The notes: generated from the sequence alone by a model not told the origin. 64,000 nt of DNA from Doryteuthis pealeii (GCA_023376005.1 CM042148.1:67957665-68021664), one strand, 5' to 3'; counted from the stretch's first letter, positions 36,473 to 48,582 are shown. Made by a program: numbers and translations.

Positions 36473-36747
36473 AACCCCTCTGCACGAGCAGGATGTGACA
36501 CAAGGTCAATTTCTTAAGCGGAGTTCGACAGGTTTGAATTCAGAGTTTTCCTTCTCCTAGACCGGTTGCCTAACCAAGGTTAAAAAGCCCAGTCCGACCT
36601 ACTATTTGCCTATAGCTGGAGGGAGAGTAGGATTCATACCTTTCACAAGGGTATTAACGATAAGTGAAATACAATTACCACATCCAGGATTTGAACTCGG
36701 GGCGACAAGTCTATTTCCCATGACTTTAACCATTACACCACGCGCTT
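36471..36747 (-). mobile_element. tRNA-derived SINE, family 2
   Basis: Minus strand: GCGTGGTGTAATGGTTAAAG (A box), CCGAGTTCAAATCC (B box), body with CTCCCTCCAGCTATAGG, 3' end GTGCAGAGGGGTTGG then (TA)n. Confidence 0.9.
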
Positions 36748-36924
36748 ATCAGAAAGGGATACTATAAGAAGTTTTAAGACAAAGGTGTTTGCTTGTATTA
36801 TGGCAAATAGAAGAACAGACGACGTCAACAGAAAAGTTATTTATCGATGTTCATATAATCCAAGTAGGTATTTACCCTATCAGTTCGTCACGGGTAAGGT
36901 ATAACACAAGGTCGCAAGTATGGG

Positions 36925-37010
36925 GCATCCAGCGAAGATCGAATTCGCTATTTAGTAGTAATGAATCTACGAGACTGGCTCGCTAACCATTATACCACAA
37001 TAGGACGTTA
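36925..37010 (-). mobile_element. Isolated tRNA-like SINE head
   Basis: Minus strand: TTGTGGTATAATGGTTAGCG and GCGAATTCGATCTTCGCTGG form A and B boxes and a T-arm-like stem. No conserved 3' body recognised. Confidence 0.65.
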
Positions 37011-37019
37011 GATAACAAG

Positions 37020-38290
37020 TCAACGGCAATGGTGTTAGTATGTCATGGTAATAGAAATATAATACGTCATGTATCTTTATGTTGTCATAACAAGAGAATA
37101 ACGATATTATGACGTTTGAATCGAACGTGTCATGACCAATGGATAAATGTTTCATATGCTAAAAGGCACAAAAAAGAGCCTGGGCAAGAAGCATGGAGGC
37201 CCTGGGTTACCCAAGTGACAGGACACCCCTCTCTGCCTCGCTGGCATGATTCGAAAGAATGGTGACCCAATACATTCGGCGTCAGTTTGGCTGCAGGAAT
37301 TGCCAGGTAGTGTTTTACGCACTGAACTGCCTAATGGAGTCCAAGCAGTGATTTCTGTCAGGGTTTTTTCTCCTTTAGCCTTTTCCTATCCAGAGGTTTA
37401 CCCACAAGGCAGCGGGGGTTATTTAGATTATTACGCGCCTGGATACCAGCCCAGGTATTTCTATGTTCGCGAGTTAATATGCCAGATGGCCGTTGAGCAA
37501 GAAGCTTCCTCCGACTTTTCAGCTAAAAGATGCTTCCTCCGCCCTTTCGGCTAAAAGATGAAGGAAATAAAAGAGACTATATCACTATTAAAAGAGAAAT
37601 GGTAATCTAACACAATTATGTCTTGAACAAATTACCATCAAGATAAAACCCATCAATATGGTATATCGAAGATCAGGTATTAAGGTATGGAATTCTAACA
37701 GTTCTCAGAATTCGTAGAAAAATAACAATTTATGATTATTCAGTCTCTTGATACTGTAAGATGTAAAGTTCTTATGATAAGTTGAAAGGCTCAGAGTAAC
37801 ATTCCAACGTGGGTACATAAATTAATATGACAAAGAAATTATAAGATAATAACAAACGTAGACTTTAATTCGTGAGCACTAGAGAAATACACACAAGACG
37901 GGAATACATATACTCATAACAAAGGTACAGTAATATATAGTGAAAAGATGCATAAACATATATAAAGAATGTAGGACTCACATCCTAAGGAAGTAATACA
38001 GAGTTTCTGAAGGAATGTCATTTACTGATAATTGGTTGGGAGGCTTTGCCCCCCATTTAAGGAACAGAGGCGCCAAACGCCTAAACCTTGTGAAGTCGTT
38101 GCTGGCCAGAGAGAAAAAGCACTCGAATTTCCCGGGCTACTACTTAAATACTCGAGCCCTCTACTCGCGAAAACCTGGCGGCAAGGGAAGATAACTATTC
38201 TGGATCCCACATCGATCCAAACAGGGGCAAACAATCGTTACAATACAAAGAAAAACTGTTGTTTTACAACCGGCTAGCAAAGATAATTAA
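37020..38290. other. Unassigned sequence
   Basis: The 102-codon ORF at 37246-37554 has no recognisable domain. A short duplication (GCTTCCTCCG...CAGCTAAAAGATG) lies at 37503-37560. 38030-38200 shows faint similarity to the foldback arms at 45454-45826. Confidence 0.4.
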
Positions 38291-38306
38291 TAATTATTCG
38301 ATATAT

Positions 38307-38592
38307 ATATTTACCAACCCCTCCGCACGACCAGGATGCGACACAAGGTCAATTTCTTAAGCGGAGTTCAACAGGTCTGAATTCAGAGTTTCCCTTCTCC
38401 TAGACCAGTTGCCTAACCAAGGTTAAAGAGCCCAGTCTGTCCTACTATTTATCTATAGCTGGAGGGAGAGTAGGATTCATATTTTCCCCAAGGTTATTAG
38501 CGCTAAGTGAAATACAATTACCACATCCAGGATTTGAACTCGGGGCGACGAGTCCATTTGCCATTACTTTAACCATTACACCATGCGCTTCC
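38307..38592 (-). mobile_element. tRNA-derived SINE, family 2, with perfect target duplication
   Basis: Same head, body and 3' end as 36471-36747. The 14-bp duplication ATTATTCGATATAT flanks it at 38293-38306 and 38593-38606, proving insertion by target-primed retrotransposition. Confidence 0.93.
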
Positions 38593-38699
38593 ATTATTCG
38601 ATATATAAGAACATACAAGATTAGCATTTCATCATTACCCTCATCGTAGAATGAAACTTAAACATAAGTAACTTCAAATTTCGTTGATTGATTTATTTA

Positions 38700-39390
38700 T
38701 CAAGGAATGGCATATTCATCCGTTTATTTCTTTGGAGTTGGAATAATTCTTGACCATAGGTTGATTCATTTGTTCGTCATAGGATGTCTGTTTATTCGTT
38801 TGCAGTTCGGAATGGTCTCTGACTATCCGTTGGATCGATTGTTCATTATCGAATGGTCATTGACTATTTTTATATTAACTTATTTGGACCATATGACCTT
38901 TAGGCACCCCTTTTTTTTTATCTCGGTTAAGAAAGAACATATTTTTCATTTACACCGTCAATATTCGGTTGTTTTACAGACGATTTTTATATTTTTAAAA
39001 ATTATAAAACTAACCCCTAACCCTAACCCCTAACAAACAACCTGATATTGACGGTGTAAATGAAAAACATGTCCTTTCTTAATCGAGATCAAAAAGGGGT
39101 GCCTAAAGGTAATATGGTCCATTTATTTAGTTTCCCAATCATCTATTGGTCCTTCCTATGTTTATTTGATGTCGTAATTGTCCTTAACCTTTTAATCGTT
39201 CATTTCTTCAAAGAAGTACACTTTTCTAGTCGTCGTTTTTTTTTAGTTGGCAATTCCGTTTACCATTTAATGTTCATTTATTCTTCATAGAATTGCCCTT
39301 AACCATTCGTTGATTAATTTGTTTTGATTGGAATGACTCTTAACCATTCATTGGTTCTGTTGATCTGGTTGCACAAACCGAAAGAAATGA
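38700..39390. repeat. Degenerate minisatellite interrupted by a long inverted repeat
   Basis: Recurring GGAATGRYYCTTRACCATTS and TTGATTNATTTGTT-like words at 38730-38870 and 39130-39390, same orientation on both sides. The centre is a ~90-bp inverted repeat, 38884-38975 with 39033-39121. Confidence 0.7.
39011..39034 (-). repeat. Telomere-like (TTAGGG)n interstitial run
   Basis: TAACCCCTAACCCTAACCCC sits in the loop of the inverted repeat. Confidence 0.8.
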
Positions 39391-39460
39391 TTGTCCTTTT
39401 ATATGGAAAGGATAATTGAGCTTCTTTCATTTAGGTGCTGCAATAAAAATGTTTTTTAGG

Positions 39461-40071
39461 ATCCAACCCTAACAACATGAAGAGTTTGAGATCCGAGATC
39501 TTTAGGGTTTGTGTCTCTTGTACATTTTTCTTATTACCTCAATTGAAATCGTTTTATAAAACGATATCCAACCCTAACAACATGAAGAGTTTGAGATCCG
39601 AGATCTTTAGGGTTTGTGTCTCTTGTACATTTTTCTTATTACCTCAATTGAAATCGTTTTATAAAACGATATCCAACCCTAACAACATGAAGAGTTTGAG
39701 ATCCGAGATCTTTAGGGTTTGTGTCTCTTGTACATTTTCTTATTACCTCAATTGAAATCGTTTTTATAAACGATATCCAACCCTAACAACATGAAGAGTT
39801 TGAGATCCGAGATCTTTAGGGTTTGTGTCTCTTGTACATTTTTCTTATTACCTCAATTGAAATCGTTTTATAAAACGATATCCAACCCTAACAACATGAA
39901 GAGTTTGAGATCGAGATCTTTAGGGTTTGTGTCTCTTGTACATTTTCTTATTACCTCAATTGAAATCGTTTTATAAACGATATCCAACCCTAACAACATG
40001 AAGAGTTTGAGATCCGAGATCTTTAGGGTTTGTGTCTCTTGTACATTTTCTTATTACCTCAATTGAAATCG
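39461..40071 (+). repeat. 105-bp tandem array, about 5.9 units
   Basis: Units start at 39461, 39566, 39671, 39775, 39880 and 39982. Each has ATCCAACCCTAACAACATG, TCTTTAGGGTTTGTG and an 18-bp perfect palindrome ATCGTTTTATAAAACGAT. Because 105 is divisible by 3, a 35-codon repeat frame stays open over the first units; that is a by-product rather than evidence of a gene. Confidence 0.97.
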
Positions 40072-40116
40072 CTTGAATTCAAAAGGCAAGTTCATTAATT
40101 CCCTTATGTCGAGGAA

Positions 40117-40190
40117 CGATGAGAAAGAAAGAAAGAAAGAAAGGAAGAAAGAAAGAAGGAAAGAAAGACAGAAAGACAGAAAGAAAGATG
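40117..40190. repeat. (GAAA)n microsatellite
   Basis: GAAAGAAAGAAAGAAAGGAA with variants. Confidence 0.9.
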
Positions 40191-40282
40191 AGATTTTGTT
40201 TGCTTCATTTCTCGACACATGAAATACAAAAATAAAATACACGACTTTGGGCTTTTGTAAATGTACGTAGGCATTCACACGA

Positions 40283-40318
40283 AACACACACACACACACA
40301 CACACACACACCACAAAC

Positions 40319-40357
<39 letters not shown>

Positions 40358-40547
40358 TCACATTTACAGGAGTATATATTATAGTGATATATATGTATAT
40401 GTGCATATATGTATATACATATGTATATACATATCTATATATAAGTATATATATGAATATGTATATGTATATAAGTAATAAATGCATATATGTCTATATA
40501 TATGTATATATAAGTATATAAGTATAAATATATATAATCACACACAC

Positions 40548-40604
<57 letters not shown>

Positions 40605-40605
40605 G
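40283..40605. repeat. (CA)n followed by compound (TA)n microsatellites
   Basis: CA run at 40284-40312, then TA/TATG/TATAAG mixtures to 40605. These produce the spurious Tyr-Ile repeat ORFs. Confidence 0.95.
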
Positions 40606-41049
40606 ATGTTCTTATAGAGTCTACGTATGCTTCTTTGTCGGTATATCTGATGAGTCCATATATATTTTTCTCCTTTTTGTAAACTAAAATTTTCTCCTTT
40701 TTTGTAAACTCCACACTAAATGACCAAACTTTACAAAGACACTGAATGATCTGGATTAGGACGAAAATAAAAGAATATGAATGAAGGAATTATTATATAA
40801 AAATATAGTATGTTTGTTTCGATGTTTACAACTGGAGATTGTACTTGTTTGACCTCTGGTGACGTCAAATGCTTTATCTTATAACTTCACGCAGAAAACT
40901 CACAAAAGGTTGTGTAAGTCTTCATGCAAAAAATGTAAATATGTTTTAGCATGAACACACAAACTGGGTACTCATTTTTATAAGTATTCTTGTTTTTTAT
41001 AGAATGAATCAATACAGTCATGTTGGATTCCCTATAAGATATTTGTTTG

Positions 41050-41535
41050 TTTGTTTGCTTTATTGATTTTAACGGCTTATCAACCCGTCTGGGGTTATGG
41101 CATGCCTAACAGTTAGGAAGTAATATATGTTGTGTATTTATATTTATACTTTTAGTAATTGGTTTTAACAATGTGTTAATGTGTGTGGGGATTATGTTGT
41201 ATGGTATTGATTTGTGTATATTCTATAGTATAATTTTATTTCCCTAAAAAAGAAGAGAATATCCTCCTTGTTAACATTTTCAAACAGATCTTTCATATTG
41301 TTTGCTTTAAAATAACGGTTTCTGATGTGAGCAAAAAACCTGCATTCCATGAATAAGTGTTTAACTGTCAAAGGTGTTTGACATGTTCCACATTGTAGTT
41401 GTTGTTCTTGTTTGAGTATGTAGGAATGCGTTAGTCTTGTATGACCAATGCGTAATCGGGACATAATGACTTGTTCCTTTCTAGACTTTCTTAAAGTTGG
41501 TCTTCAGCCTCCCAAAGTGGGTTTGATTAGGAAGA
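41050..41535 (-). mobile_element. I-type LINE 3' end with C-terminal CCHC region
   Basis: The frame 41464-41192 reads SRLRIGHTRLTHSYI, then CGTC...HLFMEC. This is the conserved C-terminal C-x2-C...H...C motif that follows RNase H in I/Jockey-type LINEs. Upstream codons (RKSRKEQVIM) extend it to about 41520. The 3' end carries CCCCAGACGGGTTGATAAGC and GCAAACAAACAAAC. It is strongly 5' truncated. Copies of the same 3' end are at 29049 and 31242. Confidence 0.85.
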
Positions 41536-41539
41536 GTTT

Positions 41540-43165
41540 ATTGTGAATGTTGTTATTTCAGTGTTGTTGCCATTATGTATGAAAGAATATATTAATTTTA
41601 GGTTTCAAGCCAGTATATAGAATCTTAAATTTGTCGGGGATCAAGTCTAGAGCCGATAAATTATATACTTGAAACAGTAAAATCGGTCAAGATCCGGATA
41701 ATTGATGTTCGATAATTTCATTAAAATATGATATTTTCCTCCATATTTAGGTCTGATATAAAAATTACTGTTGTGATGTTAGTTCAACAGTTAAAAAGAA
41801 GTCAGTCGAGGTAGGGTGAAAGAGACAGTGTATTTACAAAAGGTACAAGAACGGCTAGCTTGCCGCTAAACAGTAACAGTACGGTAACAGTACAACCTTT
41901 TCTCTCCGTGTCTCACTATTTATTGTGAGAACCGGTGTATATTCTCCACTGTAGGAACGGCCGGTACAACAATTACTTTCACTGCTTTGATGTTTCATTC
42001 TTTTTGAAAAATAAATTTATTTAAAAATGTTTACAATCAATGAATGAATGTAATATAGTTGTTGTTACGCTCTTAATCATTTTCTTAGAGATTTAATAAA
42101 TTTCATATTTGTTAAAGTAAACATTATTTATTTAAAGATATCGGAAATTGGGTTATCTGCCCGCACCGGAACCGGACAATAGGGATAGGGGTAAAACCCT
42201 GACTCGAGAGAACAGGCCCGACAGGCAAAGGAGCAGTACTAGCTGATACTAGAAGAAGAATAGAACTACCGCGACTTTACCGGACAACGTAGAGACATTG
42301 CAAAGATTAATATAATAAATAAGTGTATTGAATCCCTTGTATTACCTTTAATATATCCCCGCAGGAGAAATTCCTCTGGCAACTTTGAAAGACAATTACA
42401 CTACTCTTAAAGACATTTACAAAAGAATGCATAAACTCTTAACACATTACTAATAACCCAGAATAAACTGTTACCAAATATACACGCTTATTTGCCTTGT
42501 ACCTTTCCTTCACAACAGTCATATTGTATTCGTTACTATTTGTCTACTTTATTTCTGTTAAAGAAAGCATTTAATTAATTGAATAACTTGTTTTATTTTA
42601 ATCTTAAAGAACAAAACTAAATTTATATAAATTAAAATTAAAAGCTTTTTTTAATAATCTAATACCGAATAAAATTAAACTTTATTGATGAATGTGTATT
42701 GTTTAAACAATCAACAAAATACTACTAACAATAAAATACTTCGCTACAACTAATTTAAATAAATATATTTGTAGATAAAAATAACACCAGTAATAAAAAA
42801 TAACAACCGTAAACAGTTTCTGCATTAAAATAAATGTAAACTTTTTTAAAAAATGTTTGTATATTTTCTATGTATTTATTAAAAGTAGCCCCCCCCCGTA
42901 CTGTGTTGCAGCCCAGTAAGTGATTCTAGTTTCTTAAGAACCAGTTCACTCTTTATCTTTATATTTCTTTTGTGTATGGAATTAATAAAAAATATGTAGC
43001 TAATATTTGATTATCATCATGCTTCAAATATTCGCATTAAAACTTATTAGAATCATATTTTTTGTTTACATTTTGTCTGAATCTTTGAGATGAGGAATTA
43101 TCTTTATTAATCCCTGGTGTTGTTGTTCAGTGGAATTGACCTGAAACATTTCAAGGACACATGGC
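41540..43165. other. Unassigned AT-rich sequence
   Basis: No supported gene. One C8 run near 42890. Confidence 0.5.
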
Positions 43166-43171
43166 AGGAAT

Positions 43172-43978
43172 TACCGTATTTGACGGCATATAAGACGCAC
43201 GATATAAGACGCACCCCCATTTCAGCAGGTCAGATTCAGGGAAAAAAGTATTTAGTGTATTTAAGCTTATATCATAAATATATACGCTCCTGCTAACCAG
43301 CAATAAAATAAGGATGCATGGAGTTTAGGGTCGTAAAAGTACTGAGTGTAATCTGGGTTAGTGAGCATCATAGAGATGATAGCCTAGGCCTACGGAGGTC
43401 TCAAGCTCACCAACGATGTATATGACGCAGAGGGCAATTTTAGCCAACATTTGGCAAAAAGTGCGTCCTATTGTTACGTAGTGCCTTTTCTTTGACGGTA
43501 CCAAATAGGTATATGTTGCATACCTCTTTACCGATACTACATATCTATATGTTATACTTTCTTACGTCTTCTTACTCTGGTCGTCTATCTTGGTCTGGTC
43601 TTCTTGGATTCCGGGTCTGTCTCTGTTGGGATCACTGCTTATAGAAGCCCTGTGCTATGTTAACTTTTAAATAACACAAAGAACTTCGATTTACGATGAT
43701 GTTACTTATTCCATAACCCCCAGACCAGACAATGCGCACGGATCTTACATCTTGCTAGCTTCGCTTTAACTTCTAACTGTACTGACTGAGTGCTTACACC
43801 TTAAACCGGAAGGCCTTCTATTGCTTCCGATCTTCAGATCATCCGCAGGCAAGGTCAGAGTGAGGTCAAGCATTGTCACTCACTCTCAAGGCATCAGCTG
43901 CACTAATAGATTTCTACACTATTGTCATAATCATTAGGTATCTAATGATTATGTACACTATATGCGTCAAATACGGTA
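43172..43978. mobile_element. Candidate DNA transposon with TIRs, containing dispersed repeat 43495-43940
   Basis: TACCGTATTTGACGGCATAT on the left and, inverted, TGCGTCAAATACGGTA on the right. The left end continues with two ATATAAGACGCAC copies. The inner part is shared with 54590-55120 and 9465-9960, which lack these ends, so the repeat may be nested. Confidence 0.55.
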
Positions 43979-43984
43979 ATTATA

Positions 43985-44389
43985 CAAGATATTCTCAAAG
44001 ACATTCCATGTGGAATGGGAACAATCTATCACATGGATGAGAAATTCCAGACACACGAAGAAACAACGACCAAATATCGGACTCTAACAACAAACAAGAT
44101 GAGAACATCAGACCGAGTAGATCATTGAAGAATATTGCATAATTGGCTCTTGTAATTAGCTGTGTAATTTAAAAAAGGATACTCTGTATCAAATTGGTTC
44201 TCTATACCAAACTGATGATGAAATTACAAATTTGCCTAGAAATTCAGAACAAAATTTCTGTGAGAAAAATGTGACAGTATTCCATAGAAAGAATAAATTA
44301 AATTAGGGAAAGCATTTACAACAATCCAGGAATTTTGAGGACTTTTGTAATTTTAGAAATCCCGTTCACGCGAACGATTGAATTCACCG
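43985..44389. other. Unassigned sequence
   Basis: No gene recognised. Confidence 0.5.
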
Positions 44390-44397
44390 TTATGGAG

Positions 44398-44646
44398 GGC
44401 CGGTTTGCTCAGTCGGTAGAGCGTTCGGCTAGAAACCACAAGGTTCCTAGTTCAATACCGTCCTCGCAATCAGCGTATGAGTAGCACAGGGATCTGTGCG
44501 GTAAAATTAGGAGCTGATGGTAGGTGTGACACTCCACCTCGACGCTAAAATAATCTCCTGTCTAGTGCAAGTGAAAAGGATAGACTCCCTCGCTGATTGG
44601 CTGATACCGACTTTAGGCCGCCCCGACGACTTTACTTTTTTACTTT
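44398..44646 (+). mobile_element. tRNA-derived SINE, family 1, full length
   Basis: Complete tRNA-like head GCCGGTTTGCTCAGTCGGTA with GAGCG, GGTTCCTAGTTCAATACC, the family body and 3' end GCCGCCCCGACGACTTTA. Flanked by TTATGGAG at 44390-44397 and 44647-44654. Confidence 0.93.
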
Positions 44647-44914
44647 TTATGGAGAACCTAGATTCCTATATTTAGAATTGCAATATACGCGGGTCCATCC
44701 TTTAACAAAATGTTTGTTTTAAACTGAGTCTCATCAGAGATTACCACAGGAAAAATAAACTATGATAGATAAGCAATAATTATATAATGAGAGAGAGTAA
44801 ATAATTATTGTGATTACCCTCGTAGCGTCATGACTGAACATGCACGAGTTCTGAATGGTAGACGAATTCCTTCTATTACAGAGCTCTGGTTTCTATTTTT
44901 CCCACCCCCTCCAT

Positions 44915-45213
44915 CGCCAATCATCAATATTGGGAAATTTTTAAGTAGATACATGCATAGAGCGAATGGGGTATTTTGGTGGAAGGGAGCTGCGCAAGGA
45001 GAAATGCAAGAACTTTATTTTTTATTTTGAATGAATCGTCGGTGAGTGAGCCTAGCTAGATAATCCGTGTAGTGATATGACCGGTTTATCACCTCTCCCC
45101 AAACCAAACTTCGGCTATATGCTGAGTGTGTGCATATGCGCTGTATCTCATTTCCAAATAATTTTAAAGTTTATTTGGAGTGAGTGCACGTATGTGCTCA
45201 CTTCAATAATCTG
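44915..45213 (+). repeat. Dispersed ~300-bp repeat, inverse copy of 24634-24935
   Basis: ATCAATATTGGGAAATTTTT to TGAGTGCACGTATGTGCTCA; reverse complement of the 24.6-kb copy. Confidence 0.85.
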
Positions 45214-45430
45214 GTTGAACGATGTTATTATATTGCTCAAGAACGCAGAGCTGGAATTCTGAACACACACGAGTTATGATGGTAACTAAATGTTTGTTTT
45301 TTAAAATGCATTCAAAACAACCGAGTTAGCCAATAGATGTTGAGCAATGGTAGAGTCAGAGTTTTTGATTCGTGCAATTATATCATTTTTAAATATGTGA
45401 GCGAATGGCTAAGAACTGTTGATAAGATGG

Positions 45431-45453
45431 TGTGTGTGTGTGTGTGTGTGTGT
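45431..45453. repeat. (GT)n microsatellite
   Basis: TG run abutting the left arm of the foldback element. Confidence 0.95.
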
Positions 45454-45826
45454 GACTTAGTAGTCGCAGTGTCTAGACCATGCCTACTCGTTGCCGGCCT
45501 GAGTGAAAAAGAGGCAGGAAATCGTAGTTCCGCTGGTGACCAAAAACCAACGCCTCCTATCCGGCGAACGAAAAACAGCAAGGAAGATAACTCATTTTGA
45601 CTTACGACACCCGGATTTCGTTTTACTGACTCATCAAGATCATTAACATTGACCGGGTGTCGTAAGTCGGGTGGTCGTAAGTCCAAAATGAGTTATCTTC
45701 CTTGCTGTTTTTCGTTCGCCGCCGATAGGAGCGTTGGTTTTGGTCACCAGCGGGAACTACGATTTCCTGCCTCTTTTTCACTCAGGCCGCAACGTAGGCA
45801 TGTCTAGGCACCTGCGCTACTAAGTC
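45454..45826. mobile_element. Foldback element with ~160-bp arms
   Basis: Arms 45454-45613 and 45651-45826 are inverse copies (GACTTAGTAGTCGCAG outermost, CTTACGACACCCGG innermost), with a ~37-bp loop. The right arm has a ~14-bp internal duplication (GGTCGTAAGTC). No protein inside. Confidence 0.85.
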
Positions 45827-45908
45827 TTTTTACCGACCTAACAGCTACCAGTAAGTGACATTCTCTACGACGTGAGTCGCACGCCTAATTCTTATTGTAC
45901 GTATATAA

Positions 45909-46516
45909 TCTATTATTAATGGAGATTGTGTTTTTTCTCTCTGTAACCGAAACTATATTACTACTCAATTCACAGTTCTCTTAGTTATTTACATCACATT
46001 CTCCATGATTTTATTTTTTTAACCTCAATGAATAATAAATGTTTTACATTATTAAGACTGTTGACCATATCTACATACTAATAATACGCAATGTATTTAT
46101 AATATACAACAAATATTGGTTACATGTGAATGGAAGGTAATTTGCATATTGACTTAAAAAATTGATTTTAATAAAATATGCTAAGTATTATGATTCTAAT
46201 TTTTGGTTTATCTTATTGAATATGAGCAAAAATCTCTTGGATAAATCTAAAAGAAATTCATTAACAAGAAGAAATAACTGTAATATTATCCTTTACTTTC
46301 TATTTAAGTAAAGAGTTAAATTAGGAAATTACCAATGAAAGACGGGAGTAATGGAAAAATATGAAGAGTAGTTCAAAGCTGTTCTATTTTTCGATAATAC
46401 CCCTCTGTTCCAATCTTTTATCTGCATTCTTATTTGTTATTAGCCTTCTAATTTAACATGATATTTATTATATTAAAACTTAAAAACTTGCACCCGGAGG
46501 TGCATAAATTTGCTAG
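45909..46516 (+). mobile_element. Non-autonomous Helitron (family A)
   Basis: Starts TCTATTATTAATGGAGATTG, ends CACCCGGAGGTGC, then AATTTGCTAG; flanks A and T. Body as in 56659-57316. Confidence 0.85.
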
Positions 46517-46519
46517 TAT

Positions 46520-47600
46520 ATATTATATAATGTATATTATATATTTCTTTAAATAATATTTTATCTTTACACTTTGTCGGAATGGTTTTAAGTATTACTC
46601 ATGTACCCACGTTGGAGGTTACTTATGCTTCCAACGTTAATATATATCCCTTATTCATAATTGATACAAATCAGAAAGTTTTGAAATAAATAACTGATAC
46701 ATTATAAAATTTATTTGATAAATAAACACTAAAACTTCATTAAAATCGGTTAATTCCTGATTTTGGCAATTTTTCAATTGGGGTTAAATTGATTTGTAGA
46801 ATACGTCTATGACGTCATCTTTGTTGATATCTAGCCTAATAGCAAACGCTTACAGTGAATGGTGTTGACCATCCAAAACTGAATTATAAAACTAAAATAG
46901 ATATATTATAACAACAGTACAAAAAGCAAACAAAAAAAATGGATTTTATCGTGATTAGGCCGTTGTCGTGTTAGTACTGCTGTACGGCTGCACCACCTGA
47001 CCCTGACGAAGCGACTAGAATAAACTAGATGGAAGCTGTACAAGAATGCTGTGTTGCAGCTTAAACAACACGTGAAACACCTCACGAGGAAACAGCTATC
47101 TCCTNNNNNNNNNNNNNNNNNNNNNNNNNNNNNNNNNNNNNNNNNNNNNNNNNNNNNNNNNNNNNNNNNNNNNNNNNNNNNNNNNNNNNNNNNNNNNNNN
47201 NNNNCTGGAGAGAGATTGGCTTGGACTTTTACTCCTGACAGTTTTATACAGCGGTAAGTTGATTGGAACTGAACACTGTTCGATAGATAACTGGTTTAGA
47301 AGAAATGAAGGATTGTGATTGAGGGCAACCTCTTTAAGCATGAATTCTTTTCGCTTGCCCAATACAATGAACTTTTTGTGTCTAGTGTGTCTAGGATGAT
47401 AGATAGTCCATTTTTCTTGTCGTTTTATTTTATTGTTTTTCTAGAAAACGTATTCATGTGTCAATTTGCAATTTCATGAACTAAAGTCTGACATTTTTTC
47501 GGACATTTCTTCCTTTTCTTTCTTTTTTTCTTCCAGCGATGAAGATGAAGAAGATTTGAAATCTATGAATGACATTTAAAAATACATATGGGGTTTAAGT
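46520..47600. other. Unassigned sequence with assembly gap
   Basis: 100 N at 47105-47204. No gene recognised on either side. Confidence 0.7.
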
Positions 47601-48050
47601 AAATTATGGGCTATAAGTGGGTTTGGGTGTTTTACAGGTTTAAAAGGTAGCTTGATATTCTCGGCAGCGTGTTCCTCAGGTTTTTTTTTTAGCCCCATAT
47701 CTTTTTGGTCGTCGCGCTGAAAAGAAGGCATTCAAAGAACGAGAAAGGAAAGAGACAAAGACAGAAGGTGGCTTTATGACTTAGGCTTTATTAACCCTGT
47801 CATAGTCGGCCGTGGCAAGGGGATATCCCCTGGCCAGGAAGCGACTACACTCAGTTGCGGCCTAAATCCAAATGGCCAAAATATCCTTTTTGGTGTAGGG
47901 AGTCAGTCCTTTTTGCCGGACATGCGCAGAGGGGTTCTTCCGGTGAAGGCCCCATAGGAGTTTGCTGTTTTTATTTATTTTATTTTAATTTTATTCTTAT
48001 CTTTGTTTTATTTTAATCCCCACATACTTCAGATATTTTTTAATTGTTGT
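47600..48050. repeat. Dispersed ~450-bp repeat, copy 2
   Basis: Matches 33540-33990 (GACATGCGCAGAGGGGTTCT, TCCGGTGAAGGCCCC, TTAATCCCCACATAC). Confidence 0.75.
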
Positions 48051-48582
48051 GAGGTTTTAAGGGGTCAAATAAGAACAAAACAACGGGTAACGAAAAGTAG
48101 AAAAATGTATTAACAGAAAGTAGACAATACAATAGAGAGATGTGGAAATTACGTCCGACGAACAGAGTTATTGGCACTCGCATTGGCTTGCTTCCTAAGC
48201 CACAATTATCCCTGTTCATTTATAGTAATCTGTTGACGCATTACATTGGTCTTATAGGGTGTGTCACCTATAACATTAATAATTCTCAGTTTTACAATAT
48301 TTCAAATATCTACCCTCTAGGTTTCGGATATGTGGGCCGTCAAACAGTTAGCAGTGCTGAAAATGGAATCAGTGAACAAAGTTTAAAATACAGCTAAGAC
48401 AGTTTGCATTCACTTTCCCACAAGATATGAATCTACTCCTATTATTAGCTATGGGTAAATAATAGTCTAGTAGTTCTTTAGTTTTGTAAAATGGCAATCT
48501 ACCCTGGTCGTTTAATACTAGGTTAGATTAGGGATCATACGTTGCTTCTGACATCATGTAAACTAGTACAACTTTTATGTTT
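48051..48582. other. Unassigned sequence
   Basis: Separates the 450-bp repeat from the SINE-like element here, whereas at 34 kb the two are about 40 bp apart. Confidence 0.5.

Noticed and set aside
37246..37554. 102-codon ORF
   Set aside because: No recognisable motif, no splice context; length is possible by chance.
39477..39976. 35-residue repeat protein
   Set aside because: Follows from a 105-bp tandem repeat; the frame breaks in units with one-base indels and there is no gene structure.
40640..40680. CTGATGAGTCC, a hammerhead-like start
   Set aside because: No matching stem II partner and no GAAA follow.
40275..40682. ORFs with long Tyr-Ile repeats (also at 1036, 20088, 32251, 58194, 59034)
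   Set aside because: Pure translation of (TA)n microsatellites on either strand.
47051..47362. ORFs spanning the N gap
   Set aside because: They exist only because Ns are read through.
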